This document shows positions 48,761 to 58,300 of a stretch of 64,000 bases of DNA, piece after piece. Numbering within the stretch: the first letter of the stretch is position 1; each line of letters starts with the position of its first letter. This stretch comes from a bacterium c-19 (lineage in GTDB: Bacteria > Bacillota_I > Bacilli_A > Erysipelotrichales > Erysipelotrichaceae), in contig QZED01000002.1 in the NCBI GenBank assembly GCA_009917405.1, forward strand, positions 1-64,000. The letters run 5' to 3'. A model generated the notes under the pieces. The model saw nothing but the letters and a program-made list of their open reading frames with translations. It was not told where the DNA came from and did not search any database. Made by a program: the position numbers and the translations under genes.

Positions 48761-49409
48761 ATACAGTTATAAGACATTCGTAATAGCTCTCATATCGTTG
48801 ATTGTCGCTGTTTATACTTTTATACAGGCGAATGATGAAATCATCATCCATTGGGATATCAACGGTAATGCCGACGGATATGCGCCTAAAGAAGTTATCC
48901 TGATGTTGCCCTTTATGATTCCGCTTGTCGATTGTTTAATCGTATGGATCTCAAATATGGATCCGCGAAAGAACAATATGCAAAAATCTGCATCTGGTAT
49001 CCAAGTAGTGCGCTTCATTGTAGCAGCGATTTTATTCGTCTGTACATTACTGACTTGTATTGAAACGCTCTATCCCAAAACGCTGAATATAGAAGTGATT
49101 GTGCCGTGTTTCGTCGGCATCATGATTATGATCATTGGCAATATTCTACCGAAAATCCGCTCAAACTATACGATCGGTATACGTAATCCTTGGACTTTGC
49201 ACAGTGATATTGTATGGCAAAAGACGCAGCGATTCAGCGGCAGACTTTGGTTTGTCTGCGGTATCGCCATCTGTCTGTTCAGCGTCACTCCTTATTTCAG
49301 CCATCTTGTGATGCTGGTCATGATCTTTTTCATTATTATCTTACCAAATCTATACGCCTATTATTTATATCAAAAAATGCGAAAGGAGAACAACTATGAT
49401 AGAAATTAA
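48750..49409 (+). CDS. sdpI: SdpI-family membrane immunity/signal protein
   Basis: 219 residues with about six membrane helices. The N-terminal DUF1648 part has EIIIHWDINGNADGYAPK, and the C-terminal SdpI part has TIGIRNPWTLHSDIVWQKT followed by a FSGRLWFVCG helix. In Bacillus SdpI protects from the SdpC toxin and binds SdpR at the membrane to switch on the operon. No sdpC-like toxin gene is in the window, so the inducing toxin would come from elsewhere. GGAGG precedes the ATG. Confidence 0.9.
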   Translation: MKNKYSYKTFVIALISLIVAVYTFIQANDEIIIHWDINGNADGYAPKEVILMLPFMIPLVDCLIVWISNMDPRKNNMQKSASGIQVVRFIVAAILFVCTLLTCIETLYPKTLNIEVIVPCFVGIMIMIIGNILPKIRSNYTIGIRNPWTLHSDIVWQKTQRFSGRLWFVCGIAICLFSVTPYFSHLVMLVMIFFIIILPNLYAYYLYQKMRKENNYDRN

Positions 49410-50121
49410 GCATGTAACAAAAACCTTTGGAGGAACCAAAAAAGCAGTGGATGATTTATCACTTACGATCAATGACGGAGAAATCATCGGTTTTATCGGA
49501 CCTAACGGAGCCGGTAAAACGACTACGATTAAAATGATTACTGGTATTTTGAATCCTGATGAGGGGGAAATTTTAATCAATCATATTCCGATCACGAAAG
49601 AGCCGCTCAAAGCAAAACAAGAAATTGGTTTTGTTCCCGATCAAGCAGATATCTTTTTACGCTTAAAAGGGATCGAATATTTAAACTTTATGGCAGATAT
49701 GTACGAAGTGAAGCAATCGCTTCGTCCGCAGCGAATCAAAGAATTAGCTGAATTATTTTCTATGGAAAACGCATTAAATGATAAAATATTGTCCTATTCA
49801 CACGGTATGCGCCAAAAGATTGTGATTATGGGCGTATTGATCTGTGACCCTAAAGTTTGGATCTTGGATGAGCCGCTGACCGGATTGGATCCGCAATCAG
49901 CCTTCTGTTTAAAGGAACGAATGCGCGAACATGCAAATCGCGGCAACTGTGTATTCTTCTCTACACATGTGTTAGAGGTTGCCGAAAAGCTTTGTGATAA
50001 GGTCGCAATTATCAATAACGGTAATATTCTCTTTTTCGGCACATTAAAAGATCTTATGGATCAGCATCCGCATTGCGAGTCATTAGAAACACTGTTCTTA
50101 GAGGTAATACAGTATGCATAA
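49396..50121 (+). CDS. ABC transporter ATP-binding protein
   Basis: 241-residue ATPase of the drug or bacteriocin export class (CcmA/EcsA-like). Walker A GPNGAGKTT is at about 35-43, the signature is LSYSHGMRQKI (a variant of LSGGQ), Walker B is WILDEPLTGLDP and the switch His is in STH. It overlaps sdpI by 14 bases and the permease by 8, so it belongs to the sdpR operon and is presumably made under the same toxin-responsive control. AAAGGAG precedes the ATG. Confidence 0.93.
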   Translation: MIEIKHVTKTFGGTKKAVDDLSLTINDGEIIGFIGPNGAGKTTTIKMITGILNPDEGEILINHIPITKEPLKAKQEIGFVPDQADIFLRLKGIEYLNFMADMYEVKQSLRPQRIKELAELFSMENALNDKILSYSHGMRQKIVIMGVLICDPKVWILDEPLTGLDPQSAFCLKERMREHANRGNCVFFSTHVLEVAEKLCDKVAIINNGNILFFGTLKDLMDQHPHCESLETLFLEVIQYA

Positions 50122-51751
50122 ATATCTCTCATTGACAAAAACATTGATGAAAAGCGGTTTTGCATTAGAGGACGGAAAACTTCGTAAAGCCTATCGTTTA
50201 TTGCTGTATCTGATTTTATTGATTGCCATTTTTCCGACACTGGCATCCATTTATTTCTTGATTGAGACCACTTTACCGATGTACAATCAAATCGATCAAA
50301 GTGCATCGTTAATGGGATTGATTCTCTTTATTGTTTGTATTACAACCTTTTTGTTTTCATTGTTTATTATTCCAAGCATCTTTTATTTCAGCAATGATAT
50401 TGATTTTCTACTCGCTTTACCGCTCAAAGGAGATCATATTATTGCATCTAAATTTACCGTATGCTTGATGTATGAATATCTTACGACATTTGCGATTTTA
50501 ATACCTGCCACTACAGCCTATTTAAACGTGTGCGGCTTTTCTGTATCGCTTTGTCTGTTTGCGATTTTGACGGCGCTGTTGATCCCAATCTTCCCGCTTG
50601 TGATCTCAGCCGGCTTAACCATATTGATTATGCGCTTTATGCCTTTTTTCAAAAATAAAGATCATTTTCATTTTATCTCAGGTATCTTATTGGTTGTAAT
50701 CGGAATTTCAATCTCTGTTTATATGAATTCCATACAAACGGGAGATGAAAGCGAAATGCTTAACCTGTTTTTAAACGGAGACAATTCGCTTTTAACCATG
50801 TTTATGAACTTCTTTCCTGTGATCCCTTATTTTGCTCGTGCGGTTGTACAGGGAAGTATGATTGATTTTATAATCGCTGTCGGAATCTGTATTCTGTCCT
50901 TAGTAATTTTGATGGGACTCGGCAGATTATGGTACTTCAAAGGTGCGATCGGAAACAGTGAAGCTTCCGCAAACCATAAAAAGCTGAGTGAACTGTCACA
51001 AAAGGAAATGAAACAGACGAATAAAACAACTGCTTACCTAAAAAAAGAATGGCGTATGTTGTTTCGTACACCGGCTTTTGCGACTAATTGTATCGGTTCC
51101 ACCGTTATCTTTCCTTGCATGCTGCTGTTTATGTCAATCTTTTCCCAAGATCAAAAATTATTATTTTCAATGATCGATACCATTCAATATGATTCAAATT
51201 TCATCTATTATGTGATCATGTTTGGACTTGGAATGGGATTGTTTATAGGATGTGTGAACATGGTATCCGCTACCGCTATCTCACGTGAAGGCAGTAACTA
51301 TATCGTTATGAAATATTTACCGGTTTCATATCGTGAACAGATTCACGCAAAAATGCTATTAGGAATTATCATGGGCATCGCAGGTGATCTTCTCATCATA
51401 TTCGCAATGATGAGTATCTTATCATTTGACTGGTATTATTATGTACTCCTATTCATTTGCATGTGTATCAGTACGATATTATCAAACGAAATATGCATAA
51501 TTGTAGATATGCATAAGCCTAAGCTTGTTTGGGAACAAGAGGCGTCGGCAATCAAACAGAATTTCAGTTCTTTCTTTGCGACGATGATTATGTTGGGATT
51601 ATGCACAGGCATGATTTTGGTAACTCTCCTTATACCTAATGAATACATCCTGTTGGTCACTGCCTTTTTTCTCATTCTTTGTATTGTCGCAAGTATTCTG
51701 GGATATTGGCTGTGCGGTACACTTGCACAAAATGCAATTCATAAATTATAG
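50114..51751 (+). CDS. ABC transporter permease with about twelve membrane helices
   Basis: 545 residues, strongly hydrophobic, with two sets of about six helices separated by a cytosolic segment (about 285-310, rich in Lys/Glu). Topology and the central KKEWRMLFRTPAFATN segment resemble the large exporter permeases found beside CcmA-type ATPases in Bacillota. Substrate unknown. Its ATG overlaps the ATPase stop. The link with sdpR and sdpI suggests export of, or defence against, an antimicrobial peptide; this is inference from context. Confidence 0.87.
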   Translation: MHKYLSLTKTLMKSGFALEDGKLRKAYRLLLYLILLIAIFPTLASIYFLIETTLPMYNQIDQSASLMGLILFIVCITTFLFSLFIIPSIFYFSNDIDFLLALPLKGDHIIASKFTVCLMYEYLTTFAILIPATTAYLNVCGFSVSLCLFAILTALLIPIFPLVISAGLTILIMRFMPFFKNKDHFHFISGILLVVIGISISVYMNSIQTGDESEMLNLFLNGDNSLLTMFMNFFPVIPYFARAVVQGSMIDFIIAVGICILSLVILMGLGRLWYFKGAIGNSEASANHKKLSELSQKEMKQTNKTTAYLKKEWRMLFRTPAFATNCIGSTVIFPCMLLFMSIFSQDQKLLFSMIDTIQYDSNFIYYVIMFGLGMGLFIGCVNMVSATAISREGSNYIVMKYLPVSYREQIHAKMLLGIIMGIAGDLLIIFAMMSILSFDWYYYVLLFICMCISTILSNEICIIVDMHKPKLVWEQEASAIKQNFSSFFATMIMLGLCTGMILVTLLIPNEYILLVTAFFLILCIVASILGYWLCGTLAQNAIHKL

Positions 51752-51759
51752 GTACTCAT

Positions 51760-52302
51760 ATGAAAATTCTTTATTACAGTGTAAGCTATGAAAGCTATCA
51801 AAAAATATCCGCGCTGTTATCTTGCGTAAATATCGATGTTACATGGATTCAACAAAATCAAGGCTGTTTGACAATCGATGAGATCATTAGACAAAAACAA
51901 AAGCCTGCCGATTTGTGTACACTTCCGGATATCAAAGTTATGATTTTTCATGAAATGAATGATGAACAAATCGGCTTTGTAATTGATATTCTGAAACAAC
52001 AAGGAATCAGTGTACCCTATAAGTGTATCGTAACCACGCATAATCAATCATGGCGTTTAATCGATTTATTTCGAGAGCTGATGAAGGAACACGAATACTT
52101 CAGCGCCTATGAACAGCTGAAACAATGTATTGCACAAGTTAGTGAATTACAGGAGTGTGTATACACCGAAGAATCATGGAAACGATATGAAAGTGCCTTT
52201 ATGAACGGCTATTTCCTGCTTCAAAAACAAAGCTCTACTGATGAATTAAAAGCTGCGATTCAAGCAATTAATGATACTAAAGCAAGACTGTGTAAAAAAT
52301 AA
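51760..52302 (+). CDS. DUF3783-domain protein with C-terminal FIVAR-like module
   Basis: 180 residues, no signal peptide. Residues about 66-115 match the DUF3783 pattern (MIFHEMNDEQIGFVIDIL, then CIVTTHNQSWRLIDLFRELM and KEHEYF). Residues about 133-177 (YTEESWKRYESAF, then STDELKAAIQAINDTKARL) match the consensus of FIVAR modules, which are normally found in repeats on secreted proteins, as in the 55343-60220 protein here. It follows the permease by 8 bases with a weak AGGT site, and a terminator ends the operon. Its function and the reason for its place after an ABC exporter are unknown. Confidence 0.75.
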   Translation: MKILYYSVSYESYQKISALLSCVNIDVTWIQQNQGCLTIDEIIRQKQKPADLCTLPDIKVMIFHEMNDEQIGFVIDILKQQGISVPYKCIVTTHNQSWRLIDLFRELMKEHEYFSAYEQLKQCIAQVSELQECVYTEESWKRYESAFMNGYFLLQKQSSTDELKAAIQAINDTKARLCKK

Positions 52303-52315
52303 CAGTTCCTATATA

Positions 52316-52344
52316 AAAAAGTGACTTATAATGAGTCACTTTTT
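52316..52344 (+). terminator. Terminator of the sdpR-ABC operon
   Basis: AAAAAGTGACT/AGTCACTTTTT perfect stem with a TATAATG loop. Confidence 0.85.
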
Positions 52345-52397
52345 AATGTTAAAAGTATTTCCAATTTTATACTGCTTTGATACTAATAAACTCGAAA

Positions 52398-52568
52398 TTA
52401 ACAATAAGAGTCTTTGTGATGCTTTTGATAATGTTCATAAAGTGCAGTTCCCCGTTTACAAGCGCTGCAGCTTCCGCAGCTGCCGTTACAGCCGGAATTG
52501 CTACAGATGGATTGAATACACTTTTTAATAAGCAGAAGCAATAAAACAACAATTATGATGCTTGACAT
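52398..52568 (-). CDS. FeoB-associated Cys-rich membrane protein
   Basis: A 56-residue gene overlapping the end of feoB by 16 bases. One N-terminal membrane helix (SSIIIVVLLLLLI, residues 2-14) is followed by a cysteine cluster (C17, C22, C27, C31, C34, C37) with the core CNGSCGSCSACK and a His-rich tail (YEHYQKHHK). This is the layout of the small FeoB-associated Cys-rich membrane proteins often placed after feoB, proposed to serve like FeoC in iron uptake. The ATG at 52568 has no separate strong site and may be translationally coupled to feoB. Confidence 0.85.
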   Translation of the reverse strand: MSSIIIVVLLLLLIKKCIQSICSNSGCNGSCGSCSACKRGTALYEHYQKHHKDSYC

Positions 52569-54694
52569 TGGCTCACCTGCTTTCCCGCCGCATAGTTACG
52601 TTTCACTCGCAACAGCATATATAACATCCCAATCAGCGTTGCTCCCGCAAAAGCTGTCATCAGCGTAAAAATGCCGCTGTCTAACCAAACCCAAAGCTGA
52701 TATACGATAAAGGAAACCGCATATGCCAAAGCACATTGATAGCTGATTGCGAAGATTGTCCACTTGCGATGATTCATTTCACGTTTTATGGCACCTATTG
52801 CCGCAAAGCATGGAGCACAAAGTAAATTGAATATCATAAATGAATAAGCCGAAGCCATCGTGAAACTCGCCGCCAAGCTTCCCCATATTTCAGCACCGTC
52901 CTCGGCAATCTCTCCGTATCCGTATAAAATTCCAAACGTCGATACTACATTTTCCTTTGCGACAAGTCCAGAAATAGCCGCAACCGTACTTTCCCAATTC
53001 CCCCATCCGAGCGGAATAAACAGAAAGGATAACGCAGAGCCGAGTGCTGCCAAAAAGCTTTGATCTAATTGATCGGTTCCTAGCATTTTGATATGACCGC
53101 TCACCACACCGAAGCTTGATAAAAACCAGATTATCATCGTAGATAATAAAATAACTGTACCTGCCTTTTTCATAAAGCTAAAGCCGCGCTCCCATGTGCT
53201 GCGAAGAACATTATTTACCTTAGGCATATGATATGCCGGAAGCTCCATCAAAAACGGTGTCGCACCTTCAGCAAATAAGCTTGTTTTCTTCAGTGTGATG
53301 CCCGAAAGAATCACAGCCGCAATACCGATAAAGTAAGCCGAAGGACTCACCCACCACGCTCCTTGAAATAATGCGCCGGCAATTAAAGCGATGATCGGAA
53401 GCTTTGCGCTACACGGTATAAAAGATGTCGTAATAACCGTCATTCTTCGATCAGATTCATTTTCGATTGTTCTGCTTGCCATAATCCCCGGAACGCTGCA
53501 TCCGGTTCCGATCAACATTGGGATAAAAGATTTGCCTGATAATCCGAATTTACGAAATAACCGATCTAATATAAAAGCGATGCGTGCCATATAACCAATT
53601 TCCTCTAAAAGCCCCAAGAAGAGAAATAAGACCAGCATTTGCGGGACAAAACCTAATACGGCACCGACTCCGGCAACAATACCGTCAAGAATCAGGGACA
53701 TCAGCCAGTCCGCGCAATGAATTGATATCAGAACATTCTCTATTGCCGGCGGAATAATTTCAGTGAATAGAACATCATTCACCCAATCAGTCGCTATCCC
53801 ACCGATGCCTGTTACAGCCATATAGTAAATAAATGTCATAATTGCGGCAAAGATCGGCAGAGCCAATATACGATGAGTCACAATGCGATCTATGCGGTCT
53901 GATATACTGATACCGCTGTTGAGTGAACGATAGGTCTTTGACAATAGTTCAGTGATATATTCATAGCGAGCTACGGTAATGATACTTTCACTGTCATCAT
54001 CTGTGTCTGTTTCCAAGCGCTCTCTGATTTTACTGATGCTTTCATACTGACTTTGATTTAACAACTGTTGATTCATCAACTCTTCTTCATTTTCCAAATA
54101 TTTTATCGCATACCAATTTTGTTCAAAAGGCTCATAATGCTCACTGATCACTGCTTTTATCTGCTCTATCGCAATTGCAATATTTCCATGATATATATTT
54201 GTATAAGTGGGACGAGGTTGTTGATATAGCTGATATGCATGGGAAATCAACTGCTCCAATCCTTCGTTTTTTAATGCCGATACATGCACAATCGGACACT
54301 CCAGCAACTTAGAAAGCTGATCGGTATCTATTTGATCCTTTTTTAATAAATCGCTCATATTTAATGCGATCACCATCGGTATACCGATTTCTCGCAGCTG
54401 TGTTGTTAAATAAAGACTCCGCTCTAAATTCGTCGCATCTACTAAATTGATAATTATATCAGGTCGTTCATTGATTAAATATTCACGCGCTACACGTTCA
54501 TCTAAAGAATACGGTGAAAGTGAATAAATTCCCGGCAAATCAATTATTTGAATTTCACTGTTTGTCTTTAGTATGCCTGTTTTTTTCTCTACTGTTACTC
54601 CCGGCCAATTACCTACATATTGATTACTGCCGGTTAAGGCATTAAACATCGTTGTTTTTCCGCAATTCGGATTACCCGCTAACGCAATTTTCAT
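52553..54694 (-). CDS. feoB: Ferrous iron transporter FeoB
   Basis: GTP-driven ferrous iron importer of 713 residues. The cytosolic G domain has GNPNCGKTTMFN (G1, residues 7-18), DLPGIYSL (G3) and NMSD (G4), followed by the GDI helical domain (about 170-250). Two Gate repeats make up the membrane part, with LIGTGCSVPGIMASR and CSAKLPI in the first and LLCAPCFAAIG in the second; the Cys residues line the pore. AAAGGAGG precedes the ATG, next to a palindrome. Two feoA genes lie upstream and the small Cys-rich gene overlaps its end. Confidence 0.97.
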   Translation of the reverse strand: MKIALAGNPNCGKTTMFNALTGSNQYVGNWPGVTVEKKTGILKTNSEIQIIDLPGIYSLSPYSLDERVAREYLINERPDIIINLVDATNLERSLYLTTQLREIGIPMVIALNMSDLLKKDQIDTDQLSKLLECPIVHVSALKNEGLEQLISHAYQLYQQPRPTYTNIYHGNIAIAIEQIKAVISEHYEPFEQNWYAIKYLENEEELMNQQLLNQSQYESISKIRERLETDTDDDSESIITVARYEYITELLSKTYRSLNSGISISDRIDRIVTHRILALPIFAAIMTFIYYMAVTGIGGIATDWVNDVLFTEIIPPAIENVLISIHCADWLMSLILDGIVAGVGAVLGFVPQMLVLFLFLGLLEEIGYMARIAFILDRLFRKFGLSGKSFIPMLIGTGCSVPGIMASRTIENESDRRMTVITTSFIPCSAKLPIIALIAGALFQGAWWVSPSAYFIGIAAVILSGITLKKTSLFAEGATPFLMELPAYHMPKVNNVLRSTWERGFSFMKKAGTVILLSTMIIWFLSSFGVVSGHIKMLGTDQLDQSFLAALGSALSFLFIPLGWGNWESTVAAISGLVAKENVVSTFGILYGYGEIAEDGAEIWGSLAASFTMASAYSFMIFNLLCAPCFAAIGAIKREMNHRKWTIFAISYQCALAYAVSFIVYQLWVWLDSGIFTLMTAFAGATLIGMLYMLLRVKRNYAAGKQVSQCQAS

Positions 54695-54708
54695 CTTTAT
54701 CCTCCTTT

Positions 54709-54724
54709 GTTAGCTATAGCTAAC
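54709..54724. promoter_or_regulatory. Palindrome GTTAGCTATAGCTAAC between feoA and feoB
   Basis: A perfect 16-bp palindrome of the form TTAGC-N4-GCTAA, the same type as the two at the feo promoter, 15 bases before feoB. It may be an internal operator for an iron-responsive repressor. Confidence 0.7.
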
Positions 54725-54744
54725 TTTATTATTAAAAAAAATAT

Positions 54745-54966
54745 CTAGATTTCTACATCAATGCCGGCTGCATCTTTTTTACGAATCGTTAATTCATAAC
54801 CGCGCACATGAAGTTCAAGTGGATCCCCTAAGGGAGCAGTCTTTTTCATTATGATAACGGCATTTCTCGTTAGACCTAACTCCATCAATCTTCTTTTTGT
54901 GGCTGCGGCACCTGAAATATTTACTATCTTGGCACTTTGCCCTTGCTTCAATTCATTCAGCTTCAT
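54745..54966 (-). CDS. feoA: FeoA domain protein (second copy)
   Basis: A 73-residue SH3-like protein that binds FeoB and is needed for iron uptake. Family marks are the opening LNELKQGQSAKIVNI, RRLMELGLTRNAV and APLGDPLELHVRGYELTIRK. It overlaps the preceding feoA by four bases and feoB starts 50 bases later. The two FeoA proteins are divergent, suggesting they act as a pair rather than as duplicates. Confidence 0.95.
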   Translation of the reverse strand: MKLNELKQGQSAKIVNISGAAATKRRLMELGLTRNAVIIMKKTAPLGDPLELHVRGYELTIRKKDAAGIDVEI

Positions 54967-55190
54967 TCTGATTCCTCCTGTCTTACAATAATACGATTTC
55001 CTAAGGATTTGTCCAAAGCGATACGTGTATCCTTGATCATTGTGATCAAATTCCCGTTGATTTCATTTACAAGTGCGCATTTCGCTCCAGATACAAACCC
55101 CATACTAGCTAAGCGCAAGCGTATTTCATCGCGACCGATAATCTTGGATACGATAAGCTCCCTTCCTTTAGCTGCCATTGTGAGTGTCAT
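54963..55190 (-). CDS. feoA: FeoA domain protein (first copy)
   Basis: A 75-residue FeoA protein, more divergent than its neighbour: IGRDEIRLRLASMGFVSGAKCALVNE keeps the RLxxMG core in two parts, and LDKSLGNRIIVRQEE closes the SH3 fold. ATG at 55190 is chosen because GAGAGGAG lies 7 bases upstream; the frame extends to a TTG at 55208 inside the ribosome binding region. It is the first gene of the feo operon and follows the promoter with two palindromic operators. Confidence 0.92.
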   Translation of the reverse strand: MTLTMAAKGRELIVSKIIGRDEIRLRLASMGFVSGAKCALVNEINGNLITMIKDTRIALDKSLGNRIIVRQEESE

Positions 55191-55210
55191 AACTACGCTC
55201 CTCTCCAAAG

Positions 55211-55265
55211 GTTAGCCTATGCTAACTTATATATAAATATTAGCATATGCTAACTTTATTGTCAA
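55211..55265 (-). promoter_or_regulatory. feo promoter with two iron-box-like palindromes
   Basis: Minus strand -35 TTGACA (55260-55265), 17-base spacer, -10 TAATAT (55237-55242). Palindrome TTAGCATATGCTAA (55240-55253) fills the spacer and a second, TTAGC-N4-GCTAA (55211-55226 with flanking G/C), lies in the leader. The layout fits repression by a DtxR/MntR-type metal regulator when iron is sufficient; the repressor gene is not in the window. Confidence 0.8.
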
Positions 55266-55286
55266 CACTTTTAGTGTTTTTGTTCT

Positions 55287-55318
55287 AAAAAAAGACAGAG
55301 AACTTATGGTTCCCTGTC
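55287..55318 (-). terminator. Terminator of the large surface protein gene
   Basis: GACAGGGAAC/GTTCTCTGTC stem with one G-T pair, 5-base loop, then seven T on the minus strand. Confidence 0.85.
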
Positions 55319-55342
55319 TATGACAAGCTCTATATATTGTTT

Positions 55343-58300
55343 TTATTCCGATTCTTTTTTCAGTAAGCTGTCTGATTTCTTTACCACGAAAGCCAGCAGC
55401 ATTCCCAGCATTATAACTGCGAAGGTGTTATTACCGATAATCGAGTCCGTAGTTGCTGTATTTACGATCGGACTGTCGCTTGATACGATGGCATAGTAAG
55501 AATTGTGGTTTGTCGTAAAAGTGATAAATCCGTCTTTTACCTTAGATGGAACCATAGTAACTGTTCCGTCATCAGCGATATACACAATTCCTAAATAGCG
55601 CTTAGCCAGTAACTCATCATCAAGTTTGATTTTGATGGTGAAGGCTCCGTCTGGTTTATATTGCATTCCTTTTTGCAACATATAAATATCATAAATTTTT
55701 TCGATATTATACTTTGCCAGATCATTCTTATTGGTAATTTTATTGATGATTTCCGCCTTAGCTGTATCTGTTAAAGTTTCTACAATTAATTGCACATCTT
55801 CAGGGAATCTTCCTAAAACCGTTACCTGATTAATATTATTATGAATTTGATTTACATAGCCCGGAAGATTTGGTTTAATCGGTTTAATCGGTTCATTCGG
55901 TTTAATCGGATTACTCGGTTTCGGTGGCTTAGGTGTAGGCGTCGGAGTTGAAGAATCTGTTTTCACCAACGCTTTGATAGCTGCCGCTAAGGATGCACAA
56001 GCATTATCTATCTCATCCTGTGTTGCATTCGTATCTTGATAAATCGCTTTAGCTTTAGTTAAAGCAGCTTCCAAAACAGCCCAACTATCAGCTTTATAAT
56101 CATCTTTTGTTAAAGCCTCTGCTTTTTTGATTTCAGTTAGTAAATCACCTTTGAATACTTCATCAGGGATTGTCGGATCTACTTTGACCAAAGCTTTTAT
56201 AGCAGAATTAAGCGCAGTGCACGCTGCATCTACTTCGTCTTGATTAGCATCAGCATCTGCTTCCACTTGCTGTGCCGTTCTCAACGCTGCTTCCAACGCT
56301 TTCCAACTGTCTGCCGTATAATGTTCCGCTGTTAAAGACTGTGCTCTGTGAATAGCAGCAGTTAAATCACCTTTATATACTTCATCAGGGATAGACGGAT
56401 CTACTTTAACCAAAGCATTCATAGCTGCATTTAATGCTTTGTATGCATCATCTACTTCGTCTTGATTAGCATCAGCATTTGCTTCCACTTGCTGTGCCGT
56501 TTTTAATACAGCTTCTAAATTTTTCCAGCTTTCTGCCGTATAGTGATCTTCGGTTAAAGACAGTGCTCTTTGTATAGCAGCAGTCAAATCACCTTTATAC
56601 ACTTCATCAGGAGTGGTTGGATCAACTTTAACCAAATTATCTACTGCTTTATTCAATGCAACGCTTGCGTCATCAACTTCCTCTTGGGTCGCATCTGCAT
56701 CTGCTTCTACTCGTTGTGCTTTGTTCAATGCAGCTTCTAATACTCCCCAACTGTCTGCCGTATAATGATCCTTTGTTAAAGACTCTGCTTTATGGATAGC
56801 AGCAGTCAAATCACCTTTATACACTTCGTCAGGGATTGTCGGATCAACTTTAACCAAATCATCTACAGCCTTATTTAATGCATCACATGCATTATCCACT
56901 TCAGCTTGAGTAGCGTCTGCATCTGCTTCTACCTGCTGTGCTGCTTTCAATGCTGCTTCCAACACTTTCCAGCTCGCAGCTGTATAATGGTCTTCGGTTA
57001 AAATCTCTGCTTTATTAATAGCAGTCAGTAAGTCACTTTTATCTACCTCAGGAACAGTCACTAATGCTTTATACGCTGCCTGTAAAGCGGCGCATGCCTT
57101 GTTTACCTCATCCTGTGTTGCATCCGCATCACCATTTACCTGTTGTGCAGCAGTTAAGGCACTTTGTAAATCTGCCCAGCTGTCTGCAGTATAATCTTTT
57201 TCTGTCAATATCTCCGCCTTTGCGATTTCTGCTTCCAAAAGACTCTTATCAACAACTACCTGTGTTGCGGCAAATTCTCTTGCAAGTTCTGTTACCTTAT
57301 CATACATTCTGGCGGTTTCTGAATGGACAAGCATTCTTTGAACCTCATCTGCGTAGGTTGCACTGCCGTGATAAGTTGATTTTACAGGAAGCTTCATTGA
57401 TTTTGTCAATGTCGTTATTTCTGTTTTATACTCATCGCTTTGTTCCATCAAATACTTAGCCTTCGCAACATCACGCATACCCTGCTTCAACATTTCATAT
57501 CTTGGAGTGCTGTAGAAAGAAGCATTATAATCAGCATCTATCTGATCTCGTTCTACCGGATACACATACCATCCATCACCCGGCTCCCAATAACGATAGC
57601 TGGTGTCACCATGCATATCATATACATAATTATCCCATGCCCAGCGCATGAAGCCATCGGTTCCCAGGGTCATCGTATACCAAATGGTCCAATAGTTATC
57701 ACCCGGGTCACTAATCATAAAGTTTGTAGGATAGTCGCCTGTACAAGAATAGAAAGTAGTATTTAAGCCTAATGCTCTTCTGTGCTCTGACAGCTGATTC
57801 AACTGCGTCTGACTCGTTACATTACCTAGGTTGATTGAAATATCATCAACACGGTCGGTTAATGTATACTGATCCGGAGCTGCATAGTTTAAAGCTGATG
57901 AAATTTTAAAGCTATCGCCTTCAGAATCCGTTACAGATTCAATAGTATTGACTGCAGCCGTTAAATCAGGTAATTCACGCTCATCCATTGAAATATAGGT
58001 GATATCAAACCATCCCTTTTCTTTAGAATGCTTCATGAAATCCGTTAAGAATGCAGACCACGCCGCATTACCGGCTGTTGTACCTGCCTTTAATACTTCA
58101 GTTTTATAAGCAGAAGTAGCCTCATTATAATACTTGATTTGATTTCCCCAAGGAACGATACTGAAGCATTTAATTTTACCGATACCGTTTACCGGATCAA
58201 TAACTCCGGAATCGATCATGAAATTAATCCATTTATCATACCAGTCATAATTGAATTCCCATGTACCATCGCTTTTCTTTGTCCATTTAATCATAGACGG

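Noticed and set aside
55961-57250. CRISPR-like tandem repeats
   Set aside because: The 222-bp repeats are in-frame FIVAR coding units within one protein, with no short palindromic repeats or unique spacers.
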